From: Paenirhodobacter populi
GTDB taxonomy: Bacteria; Pseudomonadota; Alphaproteobacteria; Rhodobacterales; Rhodobacteraceae
Assembly (NCBI RefSeq): GCF_004022215.1
Contig: NZ_SAUZ01000009.1
Span: forward strand, 1 to 64,000
Direction: 5' to 3'
DNA: 64,000 bases
In this document: one piece after another, positions 7,961 to 16,485 of the stretch
How the letters are laid out: each line of letters starts with the position of its first letter
How positions within the stretch are numbered: position 1 is the first letter of the stretch
Position numbers and translations under genes: made by a program
Notes under the pieces: generated by a model
The model's input: the letters and a program-made list of their open reading frames with translations, nothing else
The model's database searches: none
What the model was told of the DNA's origin: nothing

Positions 7961-9442
7961 TCAGGCTCCGACGCCGTGATGCAGCCGGACATGCTTGAAG
8001 TTGAAATACTCAAGCAGCCCCTCGCGCCCGTGTTCATAGCCGATGCCGCTTTGCTTGCGGCCGCCATAGGGGGCGTTCATGATCCCGGCATCGACATTGT
8101 TGATCGCCACATTGCCGTAATCGAGGCCCGCCGACAGGCTCTGAATCTCGGTCAGGTCGCGCGCATAGACATAGGAGGCCAGCCCATAGGGCGTATCGTT
8201 CGCATGCCGGATCGCCTCAGACAGATCGTCATAGGGGGCGACGCCGACGAGGGGGCCAAAAGTCTCCTCCGTCATCACCAGCATTTCATGCGTGCAATCG
8301 GCCAGAACCGTCGGGCGGAAGAAATGCCCGCCCGCATATTCCGCCCCCTCGGGCGCATGACCCCCGGCGATCAGCCGCGCCCCTTTGGCCAGCGCATCCG
8401 CCAGATGCGCCCGTGTCTTCGCCAGCGGCTCGGCCAAGGCCATGGCCCCAAGATCGGCATCCGGGTGCGCAAGTCCGTCTTGCACGCTCAGCGCCTCCGC
8501 CGCGCGGCCGAGGCCCGCCAGAAATTCCTCATAGACCCCACGCTGCACGTAGATGCGGTTGATCGCGATGCAGATCTGCCCGCAATTGCGAAAGCTGCGC
8601 CGGGCCGCGCCCTTGACCGCCGCCGCGATATCGGCGCTTGCGGTCACCACCATCGGGCAATTGCCGCCGAGTTCGAGCGACATCCGCTTCACCTGCGGGC
8701 AGCTTTGCTGGATATGCAGGCCGACGGCGCTTGACCCGGTGAAGGCGATCTTGTCGACCTGCGGATGGTCGACCAGCGCCTGCCCGACCTGCGAGCCCCT
8801 GCCCGTCAGCACGTTGACGACGCCGGGCGGGATCCCCGCCTCGGCGCATTTCGCGGCGATGGCCAGCGCGGTGAAGGGCGTGATCTCGGCCGGCTTGATG
8901 ACGATGGCGCAGCCCGCCGCAAGGCTCGCGCAGAGCTTCCAGCCTACCAGTTCCGCCGGATAGTTCCACGGCGTGATCGCGCAGACGACGCCGATCGGTT
9001 CGCGCACCACGAGGCTTTGAAATCCCGGCTGATCGTTCGGGATGATCTCGCCATGCACGCGGGTGGCCTCTTCGGCATAGAAATGGCTGGCCTCGGCGAG
9101 CTTGAGGATCTCGCCTTTCGCCTCGTTCACGGGCTTGCCCTGCTCCACGGTCATGATCCGCGCCATCTCCGCCGCATCCGCCGCGATCAGGTCGCCCAGC
9201 CGGTGCAGCGCCGCCGCCCGCGCCTTGGGCACCTGCGCCGCCCAGGGACGGAACGCGCGGCGGGCGGCGGTGACGGCCTCGTCGACCTCCGCCGGGGTCG
9301 CCGCCGCGATATGGCCGATGACCGCGCCGGTCGCCGGGTTCTCGACGGCAAGCCGCGCCCCTTCGCCGGGCCGGAACGCGCCGCCGATGAAAAGCATGCC
9401 GTCCATGCGCGCAATCGATTGGAATGGAGTCTGATCTGTCAT
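7961..9442 (-). CDS. NAD(P)-dependent aldehyde dehydrogenase
   Basis: 493 residues from the ATG at 9442. An outer start 39 codons further out would cross operator C and is rejected. Standard ALDH features are present: TPWN (157-160), the KPAEITP cofactor loop (183-189), the FTGSSAVG turn (234-241), the general base Glu257 in LELGG, and catalytic Cys291 in CGQICIA. It is the first gene of the leftward kinase/phosphatase/regulator/rpiA operon, directly behind operator C. It probably oxidises an aldehyde made during sugar breakdown, such as glycolaldehyde or lactaldehyde, or a sugar-derived semialdehyde. It is distinct from the KGSADH-type ALDH at the left edge, so the locus encodes two. Confidence 0.9.
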   Translation of the reverse strand: MTDQTPFQSIARMDGMLFIGGAFRPGEGARLAVENPATGAVIGHIAAATPAEVDEAVTAARRAFRPWAAQVPKARAAALHRLGDLIAADAAEMARIMTVEQGKPVNEAKGEILKLAEASHFYAEEATRVHGEIIPNDQPGFQSLVVREPIGVVCAITPWNYPAELVGWKLCASLAAGCAIVIKPAEITPFTALAIAAKCAEAGIPPGVVNVLTGRGSQVGQALVDHPQVDKIAFTGSSAVGLHIQQSCPQVKRMSLELGGNCPMVVTASADIAAAVKGAARRSFRNCGQICIAINRIYVQRGVYEEFLAGLGRAAEALSVQDGLAHPDADLGAMALAEPLAKTRAHLADALAKGARLIAGGHAPEGAEYAGGHFFRPTVLADCTHEMLVMTEETFGPLVGVAPYDDLSEAIRHANDTPYGLASYVYARDLTEIQSLSAGLDYGNVAINNVDAGIMNAPYGGRKQSGIGYEHGREGLLEYFNFKHVRLHHGVGA

Positions 9443-9486
9443 GAGCCTCGCCGCCTCCCCCTGCGGGTGATCCCTGTGATTCAGGA

Positions 9487-9503
9487 ATATAGCATAACTA
9501 CAT
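9487..9503 (-). promoter_or_regulatory. Operator C of the RpiR-type regulon, ALDH/kinase/rpiA operon promoter
   Basis: On the reverse strand the site reads ATGTAGTTATGCTATAT, differing from operator D at one base. It ends 44 bases upstream of the ALDH start. The end of the site overlaps a TATATT hexamer that would serve as -10 for the leftward operon, with a poorly matched -35 around CTTGCC. The placement fits repression by occlusion. The regulator gene lies in this operon, so control would be autogenous. Confidence 0.7.
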
Positions 9504-9671
9504 TCTGGCAAGGGGAATTTTCTGGTGCCGCGAGGGAATGCCGATGGGGCGGCGTTCAAGATCAGGCCATATTCACATGATTTCCATCCATAATATCGGA
9601 ATTCTGGCTGTCACTGTGGAAAAATCACCCCGCGCCATCACCGATCCCGCTTGACCAGAATCAATTGGTAT

Positions 9672-9688
9672 ATGTAGTTTTGCTATAT
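9672..9688 (+). promoter_or_regulatory. Operator D of the RpiR-type regulon, FAH/dehydrogenase operon promoter
   Basis: ATGTAGTTTTGCTATAT, 20 bases before the ATG of the rightward operon. A TTGACC -35 match lies at 9651-9656, so the site covers the expected -10 region. The sequence TTGAC followed by AGAATCA recurs in front of operator A, so the two promoters look related beyond the operator itself. Together with operator C this makes the 266-base divergent region a two-sided control point. Confidence 0.7.
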
Positions 9689-9708
9689 ACCGAGGAGGAG
9701 ACCCAAAA

Positions 9709-10851
9709 ATGCTACCCACCACCCCCGACAAGGCAAAGCTCGTCGGCCGCGTCTGGCGTCCGGGCATCGGCCCGTCCGTCGTGATCCTGCGCGACGGCGT
9801 GCTGATCGACGTGACCGATTCGGTCACATCCATGGCCGATTTCCTTGACAACGATCCGGCCGGGCGCTTCGACGCGCTGACGGGCGAGGTCGTCGGCACG
9901 CCCCAGGACCTCGTGCTGGAGACCGCGGAAATGGGGTATCATTCCGACCGTCCCTGCCTGCTGGCGCCCTGCGATTTTCAGGCGCTGAAGGCCTGCGGCG
10001 TGACCTTCGCGCGCAGCATGGTGGAACGGGTGATCGACGAACGCACCTCGGGCGATCCGGCCCGCGCCGACGCGCTGCGCCAGCGCATCGGCACGCTGAT
10101 CGGCGGCAGCCTGTCGAACATTCAGGCGGGGTCGGAGCGCGCCGCCGGGGTCAAGGCCGCGCTGATCGCCGAGGGGCTGTGGTCGCAATACCTAGAGGTC
10201 GGCATCGGCCCCGACGCCGAGGTCTTCACCAAGTCCCAGCCGATGTCCTCGGTGGGACCGGGCGCGCAGATCGGGGTGAACCGGATTTCGTCGTGGAACA
10301 ACCCCGAGCCCGAGGTCGTGCTGGCCGTCGACAGCCGGGGCACCATCCGCGGCGCCACGCTTGGCAATGACGTCAACCTGCGCGATGTCGAGGGGCGTTC
10401 GGCCCTGCTTCTGGGCAAGGCCAAGGACAACAACGCCTCCTGCGCCATCGGGCCGTTCATCCGGCTTTTCGACGAAGGCTTCACGCTGGCCGATGTCGAA
10501 ACCGCGACGCTGACCATGGCGGTCACCGGGCTGGACGGGTTCCGCATGTCGGGCGAGTCGAACATGGCCGAGATCAGCCGCAAGCCCGCCGATCTGGTCG
10601 CGCAGACGATCAACCCCTCGCACCAGTATCCGGACGGTTTCATGCTGTTCCTCGGCACGATGTTCGCGCCCACGCAGGACCGGGAGGAGAAGGGCTCGGG
10701 CTTCACCCACAAGCCGGGCGACGTGGTGGAAATCTCCACCCCGCTGCTTGGCACCCTGCGCAATACCGTCGTCACCTCGGACGAGGCCGCGCCCTGGACC
10801 TTTGGCACCCGGGCGCTGATGCGCAATCTTGCCGGGCGGGGGCTGCTGTGA
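9709..10851 (+). CDS. Fumarylacetoacetate hydrolase-fold protein, probable 2-keto-3-deoxy-pentonate dehydratase
   Basis: 380 residues. The C-terminal FAH fold carries SSWNNPEPEVVL (near 195-206) with the metal-binding Glu residues, GNDVNLRDVEGRSALLLGKAKDNNAS (near 220-245) and the KPGDVVEISTP strand near 340. This longer FAH subgroup is often encoded with KGSADH-type ALDH genes. Members act as dehydratases of 2-keto-3-deoxy-pentonates, giving alpha-ketoglutarate semialdehyde. The gene for the next enzyme appears to be the truncated one at the left edge. GAGGAGG precedes the ATG. It is the first gene of the rightward operon, and its stop overlaps the next start (GTGA). The substrate stereochemistry cannot be told. 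Confidence 0.82.
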   Translation: MLPTTPDKAKLVGRVWRPGIGPSVVILRDGVLIDVTDSVTSMADFLDNDPAGRFDALTGEVVGTPQDLVLETAEMGYHSDRPCLLAPCDFQALKACGVTFARSMVERVIDERTSGDPARADALRQRIGTLIGGSLSNIQAGSERAAGVKAALIAEGLWSQYLEVGIGPDAEVFTKSQPMSSVGPGAQIGVNRISSWNNPEPEVVLAVDSRGTIRGATLGNDVNLRDVEGRSALLLGKAKDNNASCAIGPFIRLFDEGFTLADVETATLTMAVTGLDGFRMSGESNMAEISRKPADLVAQTINPSHQYPDGFMLFLGTMFAPTQDREEKGSGFTHKPGDVVEISTPLLGTLRNTVVTSDEAAPWTFGTRALMRNLAGRGLL

Positions 10852-11813
10852 CCGGATGCCCCTTGAAACTGGTCGTCACCGATCAGGCCTTCGGCAACAC
10901 CCGCCACGAACGCGCGGCCGCCGAGGCCGTGGGCGCGCGCTTTGCCGAATATCAGTGCCGCAGCGAGGATGAGGCGCTGGCCGCCGTTGCCGGCGCGCAG
11001 GCCGTGCTGAACAATTTCGCCCCGATGACCCGCAAGGTGATGGCGGCGATGGCGCCGGGCGCGGTGATCGTGCGCTATGGCGTGGGTGTGGACAATGTGG
11101 ACCTTGCGGCGGCGCGGGATCTGGGCGTGCGGGTGTGCAACGTGCCCGATTACGGCGTCGATGAGGTGGCGGACCATGCGGCGGCGATGACCCTCGCGCT
11201 CGCGCGCAAGCTTGGCCGCTATGACGCGGGTATCCGCGCGAGGGAATGGAAGATCGACCGGATGGTCGACGGGCTGCGCTCGCTCCGCGACACGACGGTG
11301 GGGCTGATCGGGCTTGGCCGCATCGCGCGGGCCTATGCGGCGCGGATGGCGGTCTTCGGCTGCCGGATCACCGGGTTCGACCCCTTCGTGACCGAGGATC
11401 AGGCCCGCGCCATCGGCATCACGCCCCTGCCCCGCGAAGAGGTGATCGCCAACGCCGATGTCCTGTCGCTGCATGTGCCGCTGACGCCGGAAACGCGCCA
11501 TCTGCTCGACGCGGACGCCATCGCCCGGATGCCCGCGGGCGCGATCCTGATCAACTGCTCGCGCGGGGGGTTGGTGGATGAAGCAGCGCTCGCCGCGGCG
11601 CTGGCCTCGGGGCATCTGTCGGGCGCCGGGCTCGACGTGTTCGAGAAGGAACCCCTGCCCGCCGGCTCGCCCCTGCGGGCCGCGCCGAACATCCTTATGT
11701 CGCCGCATGCGGCGTTCTTTTCCGATGCCTCGGTCGATACGCTGCAACGGCTGGCCTCGGAAGAGGCGCTGCGGGCCCTGCGCGGCGAACCGCTGCGCTG
11801 TCCGCTGACCTGA
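10848..11813 (+). CDS. D-isomer-specific 2-hydroxyacid dehydrogenase
   Basis: 321 residues from a GTG that overlaps the upstream stop as GTGA, which implies translational coupling. The NAD-binding domain holds GLIGLGRIARAYA near 150-162. Catalytic positions follow: NCSRGGLVDE (Arg), a Glu in DVFEKEPLP and SPHAAFF (His). The protein resembles phosphoglycerate dehydrogenase/CtBP-type members. It should reduce a 2-keto acid or oxidise a 2-hydroxy acid; in this context a sugar-acid intermediate or glyoxylate/hydroxypyruvate is likely. The SDR follows after 11 bases with its own GGAGGAG site, so both belong to the operator D operon. The exact substrate is unknown. Confidence 0.88.
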   Translation: MTGCPLKLVVTDQAFGNTRHERAAAEAVGARFAEYQCRSEDEALAAVAGAQAVLNNFAPMTRKVMAAMAPGAVIVRYGVGVDNVDLAAARDLGVRVCNVPDYGVDEVADHAAAMTLALARKLGRYDAGIRAREWKIDRMVDGLRSLRDTTVGLIGLGRIARAYAARMAVFGCRITGFDPFVTEDQARAIGITPLPREEVIANADVLSLHVPLTPETRHLLDADAIARMPAGAILINCSRGGLVDEAALAAALASGHLSGAGLDVFEKEPLPAGSPLRAAPNILMSPHAAFFSDASVDTLQRLASEEALRALRGEPLRCPLT

Positions 11814-11824
11814 AGGAGGAGCAG

Positions 11825-12586
11825 ATGGACTACAGGACGAAACAGGATCTGACGGGCCGGCTCGCGCTGGTCACCGGCGCGGGTCAGGGCATCGGCGCGG
11901 CGATCGCCGAGGCCCTTGCCGCGACCGGGGCCGAGGTGATCTGCACCGACATCCTGCGCGAGAGGGCCGAGGCCACGGCCCGCGACCTGACGGACAGGGG
12001 CCTGAAGGCACGGGGTGAGGTGCTGGACGTCACCGACAGCGCCGGGATCGACGCGCTGGCCGGGCGGCTGCCGCCGCTCGACGTGCTGGTGTGCAATGCG
12101 GGCATCGTCACCAACACCCCGGCCGAGGACATGACCGACGCGGAATGGGACCGGGTCATCGCGGTGAACCTGACCGGCGTGTTCCGCACCTGTCGCGGCT
12201 TCGGGCGGCGGATGATCGCGGCGGGGCGCGGGTCGATCGTCAACATCGGCTCGATGTCGGCGCAGATCGTCAACACACCGCAGCCGCAATGCCATTACAA
12301 CGCCTCCAAGGCCGGGGTGCATCACCTGACGAAATCGTTGGCCGTCGAATGGGCAAAGCACGGCGTGCGGGTGAATGCCGTCGCGCCGACCTATGTGGAA
12401 ACGCCGCTGCTGCATGGGCTGGAAAGCCAGCCGGGGCTGATCGCGCGCTGGCTCGACCTGACGCCCGCCGGGCGGATGGGCCAACCGCATGAGATCGCCT
12501 CGGTCGTGCAGTTCCTCGCTTCGGACGCGGCCAGCCTGCTGACCGGATCCATCGTCACCGCCGACGCGGGCTATACCTGTATCTGA
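11825..12586 (+). CDS. Short-chain dehydrogenase/reductase, probable polyol or sugar dehydrogenase
   Basis: 253 residues, classical SDR. TGAGQGIG (17-24) binds the dinucleotide, NAG is at 91-93, the catalytic Ser lies in IGSMSA (about 143-145), and Tyr158/Lys162 form YNASK. Asp at the end of the second strand (CTD, about 40-42) suggests NAD preference. The C-terminal region, with PTYVETPLL and a TADAGYTC ending, is like polyol and sugar dehydrogenases. A pentitol dehydrogenase would supply a ketopentose for the FGGY kinase; a sugar 1-dehydrogenase would feed the FAH-type dehydratase branch. The sequence alone does not decide between these. It is the last gene of the rightward sugar operon. 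Confidence 0.9.
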   Translation: MDYRTKQDLTGRLALVTGAGQGIGAAIAEALAATGAEVICTDILRERAEATARDLTDRGLKARGEVLDVTDSAGIDALAGRLPPLDVLVCNAGIVTNTPAEDMTDAEWDRVIAVNLTGVFRTCRGFGRRMIAAGRGSIVNIGSMSAQIVNTPQPQCHYNASKAGVHHLTKSLAVEWAKHGVRVNAVAPTYVETPLLHGLESQPGLIARWLDLTPAGRMGQPHEIASVVQFLASDAASLLTGSIVTADAGYTCI

Positions 12587-12603
12587 GGGGGTATCACGGC
12601 AAT

Positions 12604-12629
12604 CGCGCGGGTTCTGAAATGCCCGCGCG
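12604..12629 (+). terminator. Possible stem-loop after the SDR operon
   Basis: CGCGCGGG (12604-12611) and CCCGCGCG (12622-12629) form a perfect eight-pair stem with a ten-base loop, 18 bases after the SDR stop. No T-run follows, so this may be a Rho-assisted end or only message stabilisation. Confidence 0.35.
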
Positions 12630-12831
12630 GGATCGACCTGCCCGCACGGCGCGCGCGCCATCGCGTCAGGCCATGCCGGGCGCCCCATTTCTGCGGTTGC
12701 AATTCCGCGCCGTCCCATTAGGGTCCGTGGCAGATTGCCGCACCCTTCGCGGGGGCGGGGCCAGCGTTCATGCCGCGCCGGAACAGGATCCGGCCGGACT
12801 GCGAGCCTGTTTCCCTTCAGAGCCGGAGCCG

Positions 12832-13809
12832 ATGTTGACCAGTCCTGTTTCCGCCGACCACCATGCCGGGATGATCCGCCGCGTCGCGATGTCCTCCGCT
12901 CCGTCGCGGTCGGCGCTGGCGGCCTCGTGGAGCCGTTCCCTGCTGCATCACGGGCTTGAACCCGAATGCCGGCGGAGGCCCGAGCGCCTGTCCTCCGCCG
13001 CGCTGCGGGACCGGCGCGAGGCGGCCCGGACGCTTCTGCGGGTGGCGACGCCGATCCTCGACCGGCTGGCGGGCGTAGTGACGGAAACCGGCAGCGCGCT
13101 GATGCTGGGCCTTGCCGACGGCCTGATCGTCGAGGAACGCCTGCGCGACGCGGACCGCCCGATGTTCGGCGAGGTCGGCCTGACGACCGGCGCCCGATGG
13201 TCCGAGGCGGACGAGGGCACGAACGGCATCGGCACCGCGCTGGCGGAACGTCGCGCGATGGTGATCTGGCGCGACCAGCATTTCCACAACCGCAACCTCG
13301 CCCTGACCTGCATGAGCGCTCCGATCGAGGCGCCCGATGGCGGCAACGCGGGCGTGATCGACATTTCCTCTTGCCGCCGCGATCTGAGCGAGGGGCAGGC
13401 CCGGCTGATCGCCCTGACCGTGCAGGACGCGGCGATCCGCATCGGCAGCGAGCTGTTCCGCCTCGCGCATCCCGATGCGCGGCTGGTGACGCTGGCGACG
13501 GACCCGCATTCCGGCCCCTGCCTGATCGCCGTGGATGACAGCGACCTGATCGTTTCGTGCAACCGCGCCGCGCGCCGGATGCTGCGCCTGTCGGCCGAGG
13601 ACATCGCCCGCCATCCGCCCTTCGCCGATCTGATGCGCCAGGGCCGCGCCCGTGGCGACATCGCCGGGGCGGTCCGGTCCGAGGTGGTGCGGGCGCTGAA
13701 ACGGTCCGGCGGCAATGTGACCCTTGCCGCGCGCGATCTGCGGATCGGCCGCTCGACGCTGTATCGCAAGATCAAATCCCTCGGCCTGACCGGGCATCTC
13801 AAAAGCTGA
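12832..13809 (+). CDS. Short AcoR-like regulator (GAF plus Fis-type HTH, no AAA+ domain)
   Basis: 325 residues from ATG 12832, with GGAG shortly before; a longer open frame exists upstream but lacks a good site. The N-terminal and middle parts (about 15-200) match the GAF sensor region of acetoin/glycerol activators: the helix [18 protein letters not shown], then [15 protein letters not shown] and [16 protein letters not shown]. The C-terminus is a Fis-type helix-turn-helix, [23 protein letters not shown]. The central sigma-54-contacting AAA+ module is missing, so it should act on ordinary promoters. The neighbouring ALDH gene, 149 bases downstream on the same strand, is the likely target, with an aldehyde or alcohol as signal. 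Confidence 0.85.
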   Translation: MLTSPVSADHHAGMIRRVAMSSAPSRSALAASWSRSLLHHGLEPECRRRPERLSSAALRDRREAARTLLRVATPILDRLAGVVTETGSALMLGLADGLIVEERLRDADRPMFGEVGLTTGARWSEADEGTNGIGTALAERRAMVIWRDQHFHNRNLALTCMSAPIEAPDGGNAGVIDISSCRRDLSEGQARLIALTVQDAAIRIGSELFRLAHPDARLVTLATDPHSGPCLIAVDDSDLIVSCNRAARRMLRLSAEDIARHPPFADLMRQGRARGDIAGAVRSEVVRALKRSGGNVTLAARDLRIGRSTLYRKIKSLGLTGHLKS

Positions 13810-13817
13810 GTCTCAGA

Positions 13818-13833
13818 GTCCCGTTTTCGGGAC
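13818..13833. promoter_or_regulatory. Inverted repeat between the AcoR-like gene and the ALDH gene
   Basis: GTCCCG (13818-13823), TTTT, CGGGAC (13828-13833): perfect six-base arms. It is either a weak stem-loop terminator for the regulator gene (no T-run follows) or an operator for the ALDH promoter in the remaining 125 bases. The similar sequence ACGGGTCCCCGT near 13868 suggests a repeated binding site. Confidence 0.35.
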
Positions 13834-13958
13834 AAACGGGCTGCGGCACCTTCTCCGCCGGGGTTTCCACGGGTCCCCGTTTGCGCAAGGTTTCGGCATA
13901 CCACGGTATCCCGAAAGCCGCAGCCGGCCCCGGATACCTCCATGCCACAGGAGGAAAC

Positions 13959-15485
13959 ATGCCCGAAGATCAGATCCTCGCGGAAACCGCGTTCAAATCC
14001 TCGCCCTTCAAGGCACGCTATGAAAACTACATCGGCGGCAAATGGATGGCGCCGAAATCCGGGCGTTACATGCAGAACATCTCGCCGGTGACGGGCCATG
14101 TGGTCTGCGAGGTTCCGCGTTCCGACGCGGCGGATGTCGAGGCCGCGCTGGATGCCGCCCATGCCGCCCGCCGCGCCTGGGGCCGGGCCTCGAACGCCGA
14201 ACGCGCCGGGATCCTGAACAGGGTGGCCGACCGGCTTGAACAGAACCTGTCCGCCATCGCGCTGGCCGAGACATGGGACAACGGCAAGCCGCTGCGCGAG
14301 ACGATGAACGCCGACATCCCGCTTGCGATCGACCATTTCCGCTATTTCGCCGGGGTGATCCGCGCCGAGGAAGGCTCGATCGGCGAGATCGACCACGACA
14401 CGGTGGCCTATCACTACAAGGAACCGCTTGGCGTCGTCGGCCAGATCATCCCGTGGAACTTCCCCATCCTGATGGCCGCGTGGAAGATCGCGCCTGCGCT
14501 GGCGGCGGGCAACTGCATCGTGATGAAACCCGCCGAACAGACCCCGGCCTCGATCCTCGTGCTGCTGGAATTCATCGAGGACCTGCTGCCGCCGGGCGTG
14601 CTGAACATCGTCAACGGCACCGGGATCGAGGTCGGCGCCCCCCTCGCCTCCAGCAACCGCATCGCCAAGATCGCCTTCACCGGATCGACCCCGGTGGGCA
14701 AGTCGATCATGAAGGCGGCCTCCGAGCACGTCACCAACATCACGCTGGAACTGGGCGGCAAGTCGCCCAACATCTTCTTTGCCGATGTGATGGCGGAGGA
14801 GGACGATTTCCTCGACAAGGCGCTGGAAGGTTTCAGCTTCTTTGCCCTGAACCAGGGCGAGATCTGCACCTGTCCGAGCCGCGCGCTGGTGCAGGAATCG
14901 ATCTACGACCGCTTCATGGAAAAGGCGCTCAAGCGGGTCGAGGCGATTCAGGCGGGCGATCCGCGTGCCGCCGGCACGATGATCGGCGCGCAGGCCTCGA
15001 AACAGCAGTTCGACAAGATCCTCAGCTACATGGAGATCGGCCTGAACGAGGGCGCCAAAATCCTGACCGGCGGCACGGCGCAGAGCTTTTCCGGCGACAT
15101 CGAAGGCGGCTATTACATCAAGCCGACGATCTTCGAGGGCAACAACAGGATGCGGGTTTTCCAGGAGGAAATCTTTGGCCCGGTCGTTTCCGTCACCACC
15201 TTCAAGACGCTGGAAGACGCGCTCGAGATCGCCAATGACACGGTTTTCGGCCTTGGCGCCGGGGTCTGGTCGCGCGACATGAACACCGCCTATCGTGCCG
15301 GCCGGGGGATCGAGGCCGGCCGCGTCTGGACCAACTGCTATCACCTCTACCCCGCCGGGGCGGCCTTCGGCGGCTACAAGCAATCGGGGATCGGGCGTGA
15401 GAACCACAAGATGATGCTCGACCACTATCAGGAAACCAAGAACGTGCTGGTCAGCTATTCGCCGAAGAAGCTCGGATTCTTCTGA
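13959..15485 (+). CDS. Aldehyde dehydrogenase, acetaldehyde type (ExaC/AldA-like)
   Basis: 508 residues, starting at the ATG preceded by AGGAGG. ALDH landmarks: PWNFP (165-169), KPAEQTP (190-196), FTGSTPVG (240-247), Glu264 in LELGG and catalytic Cys303 in [10 protein letters not shown], with a second Cys two residues on. The C-terminus [20 protein letters not shown] is that of the NAD-dependent acetaldehyde/chloroacetaldehyde dehydrogenase group of about 506 residues. It oxidises short-chain aldehydes to acids in the cytoplasm, for example after alcohol oxidation. The adjacent AcoR-like activator supports aldehyde or alcohol control. No alcohol dehydrogenase gene is next to it. Confidence 0.93.
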   Translation: MPEDQILAETAFKSSPFKARYENYIGGKWMAPKSGRYMQNISPVTGHVVCEVPRSDAADVEAALDAAHAARRAWGRASNAERAGILNRVADRLEQNLSAIALAETWDNGKPLRETMNADIPLAIDHFRYFAGVIRAEEGSIGEIDHDTVAYHYKEPLGVVGQIIPWNFPILMAAWKIAPALAAGNCIVMKPAEQTPASILVLLEFIEDLLPPGVLNIVNGTGIEVGAPLASSNRIAKIAFTGSTPVGKSIMKAASEHVTNITLELGGKSPNIFFADVMAEEDDFLDKALEGFSFFALNQGEICTCPSRALVQESIYDRFMEKALKRVEAIQAGDPRAAGTMIGAQASKQQFDKILSYMEIGLNEGAKILTGGTAQSFSGDIEGGYYIKPTIFEGNNRMRVFQEEIFGPVVSVTTFKTLEDALEIANDTVFGLGAGVWSRDMNTAYRAGRGIEAGRVWTNCYHLYPAGAAFGGYKQSGIGRENHKMMLDHYQETKNVLVSYSPKKLGFF

Positions 15486-15493
15486 GGCGGCGC

Positions 15494-15545
15494 GGGCGCG
15501 TCGGCTGCCGATGCGCCCGTTGGACAGCCCTAACGCGGGCTGTCC
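15494..15545 (+). terminator. Two tandem hairpins after the ALDH gene
   Basis: The first stem pairs 15494-15504 with 15508-15518 (one G-T step). The second pairs GGACAGCCC (15522-15530) with GGGCTGTCC (15537-15545) perfectly. They begin nine bases after the stop. Neither has a T-run, so a Rho-type or structural 3' end is more likely than an intrinsic terminator. Confidence 0.45.
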
Positions 15546-15705
15546 ATGACCTGCAGGAACAACACCTCGCCCCCACCGCCTCATAGGAATGGGGCGCATC
15601 GCCAATAGTCCCCGCGCCGATTTCCGCCGTCCCCGGCGGATGCGGATCGAACCATTTCAGGCCAGCCGCGTTGGCAAGGCAGAGTTCAGCCAGTCGGGGG
15701 CGATC

Positions 15706-16467
15706 ATGACCGGAACGCCGGATCCGAATTCCCGCGCGGCCTTGCAGGATCGTCGCGCGCGGCACCTGTTGCTGTGGAGCGGCCCCCTCCTCTTCCTGTT
15801 CGCTCGGCCGGCCTTCGCTGTCGTCGCGCAGGGACTGGTGGCGGCGATCTGTGCGGCGCGCGGCTCGGCCTCCGCCTGGCAGGACGCGGGGGCGTGGTTT
15901 TCGGTCTACGGGACGCTGATCGACGCGGGCTGCCTTGCGCTGCTCTGGTGGCTGACCCGCAAAGAGGGCCTTTCGCTGCGCGATCTGATCGGGTTCGAGC
16001 GGCGGAAACTGGGGCGCGATATCCTGCTCGGCTTCGCGCTGATCCCGCCCGGCCTGCTGTTCATTCTCGGGGGCATCGCCGCCAGCAGCCTGTTGATCTT
16101 TGGCCGCGTTGAAGGCCCGCAGCTCAGCGAACCCCTGCCGTTCGTCGCCGCGCTTCATGCCGTGCTGGTCTGGCCGCTGATCTGGGGCTTCACCGAGCAG
16201 ATGGGCTATAACGGCTATCTGGTGCCACGGCTGCAGGTGCTTGCGGGCCGCACATGGGTTGCGGTGGCCGTGGTGGCGTTCGTCTGGTCGTTCCAGCATG
16301 CGGTCATGCCGCTGACCTTCGATCCCGCGTTCATGCTGCACCGGGCCCTGTCGTCGATTCCGAATGCGCTGTTCATGATCATGGTCTATCTGCGCCTCCG
16401 CCGCCTCCTGCCGCTGGCGATCGCCCATTGGCTGATGGACGGCGCCTCGGCCCTGTCCGCATTCTGA
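15706..16467 (+). CDS. CPBP-like intramembrane protease family membrane protein with altered motif 1
   Basis: 253 residues with about seven membrane helices (first at 20-50). The tail has the CPBP/abortive-infection layout: a motif 1 region GFTEQMGYNGYL (161-172), a motif 2 region FVWSFQHAVMP (192-202) with His198, and HWLMD (241-245) with His241 and Asp245. Canonical motif 1 is EExxxR. Here the first Glu is Thr163 and the Arg is Tyr168, leaving only Glu164. The protein may be an atypical or inactive member. An outer start 39 codons upstream is possible, but ATG 15706 has a GGGGG site and begins nearer the first helix. It is convergent with the DUF2239 gene, and function is unknown. Confidence 0.7.
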   Translation: MTGTPDPNSRAALQDRRARHLLLWSGPLLFLFARPAFAVVAQGLVAAICAARGSASAWQDAGAWFSVYGTLIDAGCLALLWWLTRKEGLSLRDLIGFERRKLGRDILLGFALIPPGLLFILGGIAASSLLIFGRVEGPQLSEPLPFVAALHAVLVWPLIWGFTEQMGYNGYLVPRLQVLAGRTWVAVAVVAFVWSFQHAVMPLTFDPAFMLHRALSSIPNALFMIMVYLRLRRLLPLAIAHWLMDGASALSAF

Positions 16468-16485
16468 CAAACGGCCGGATGGACC

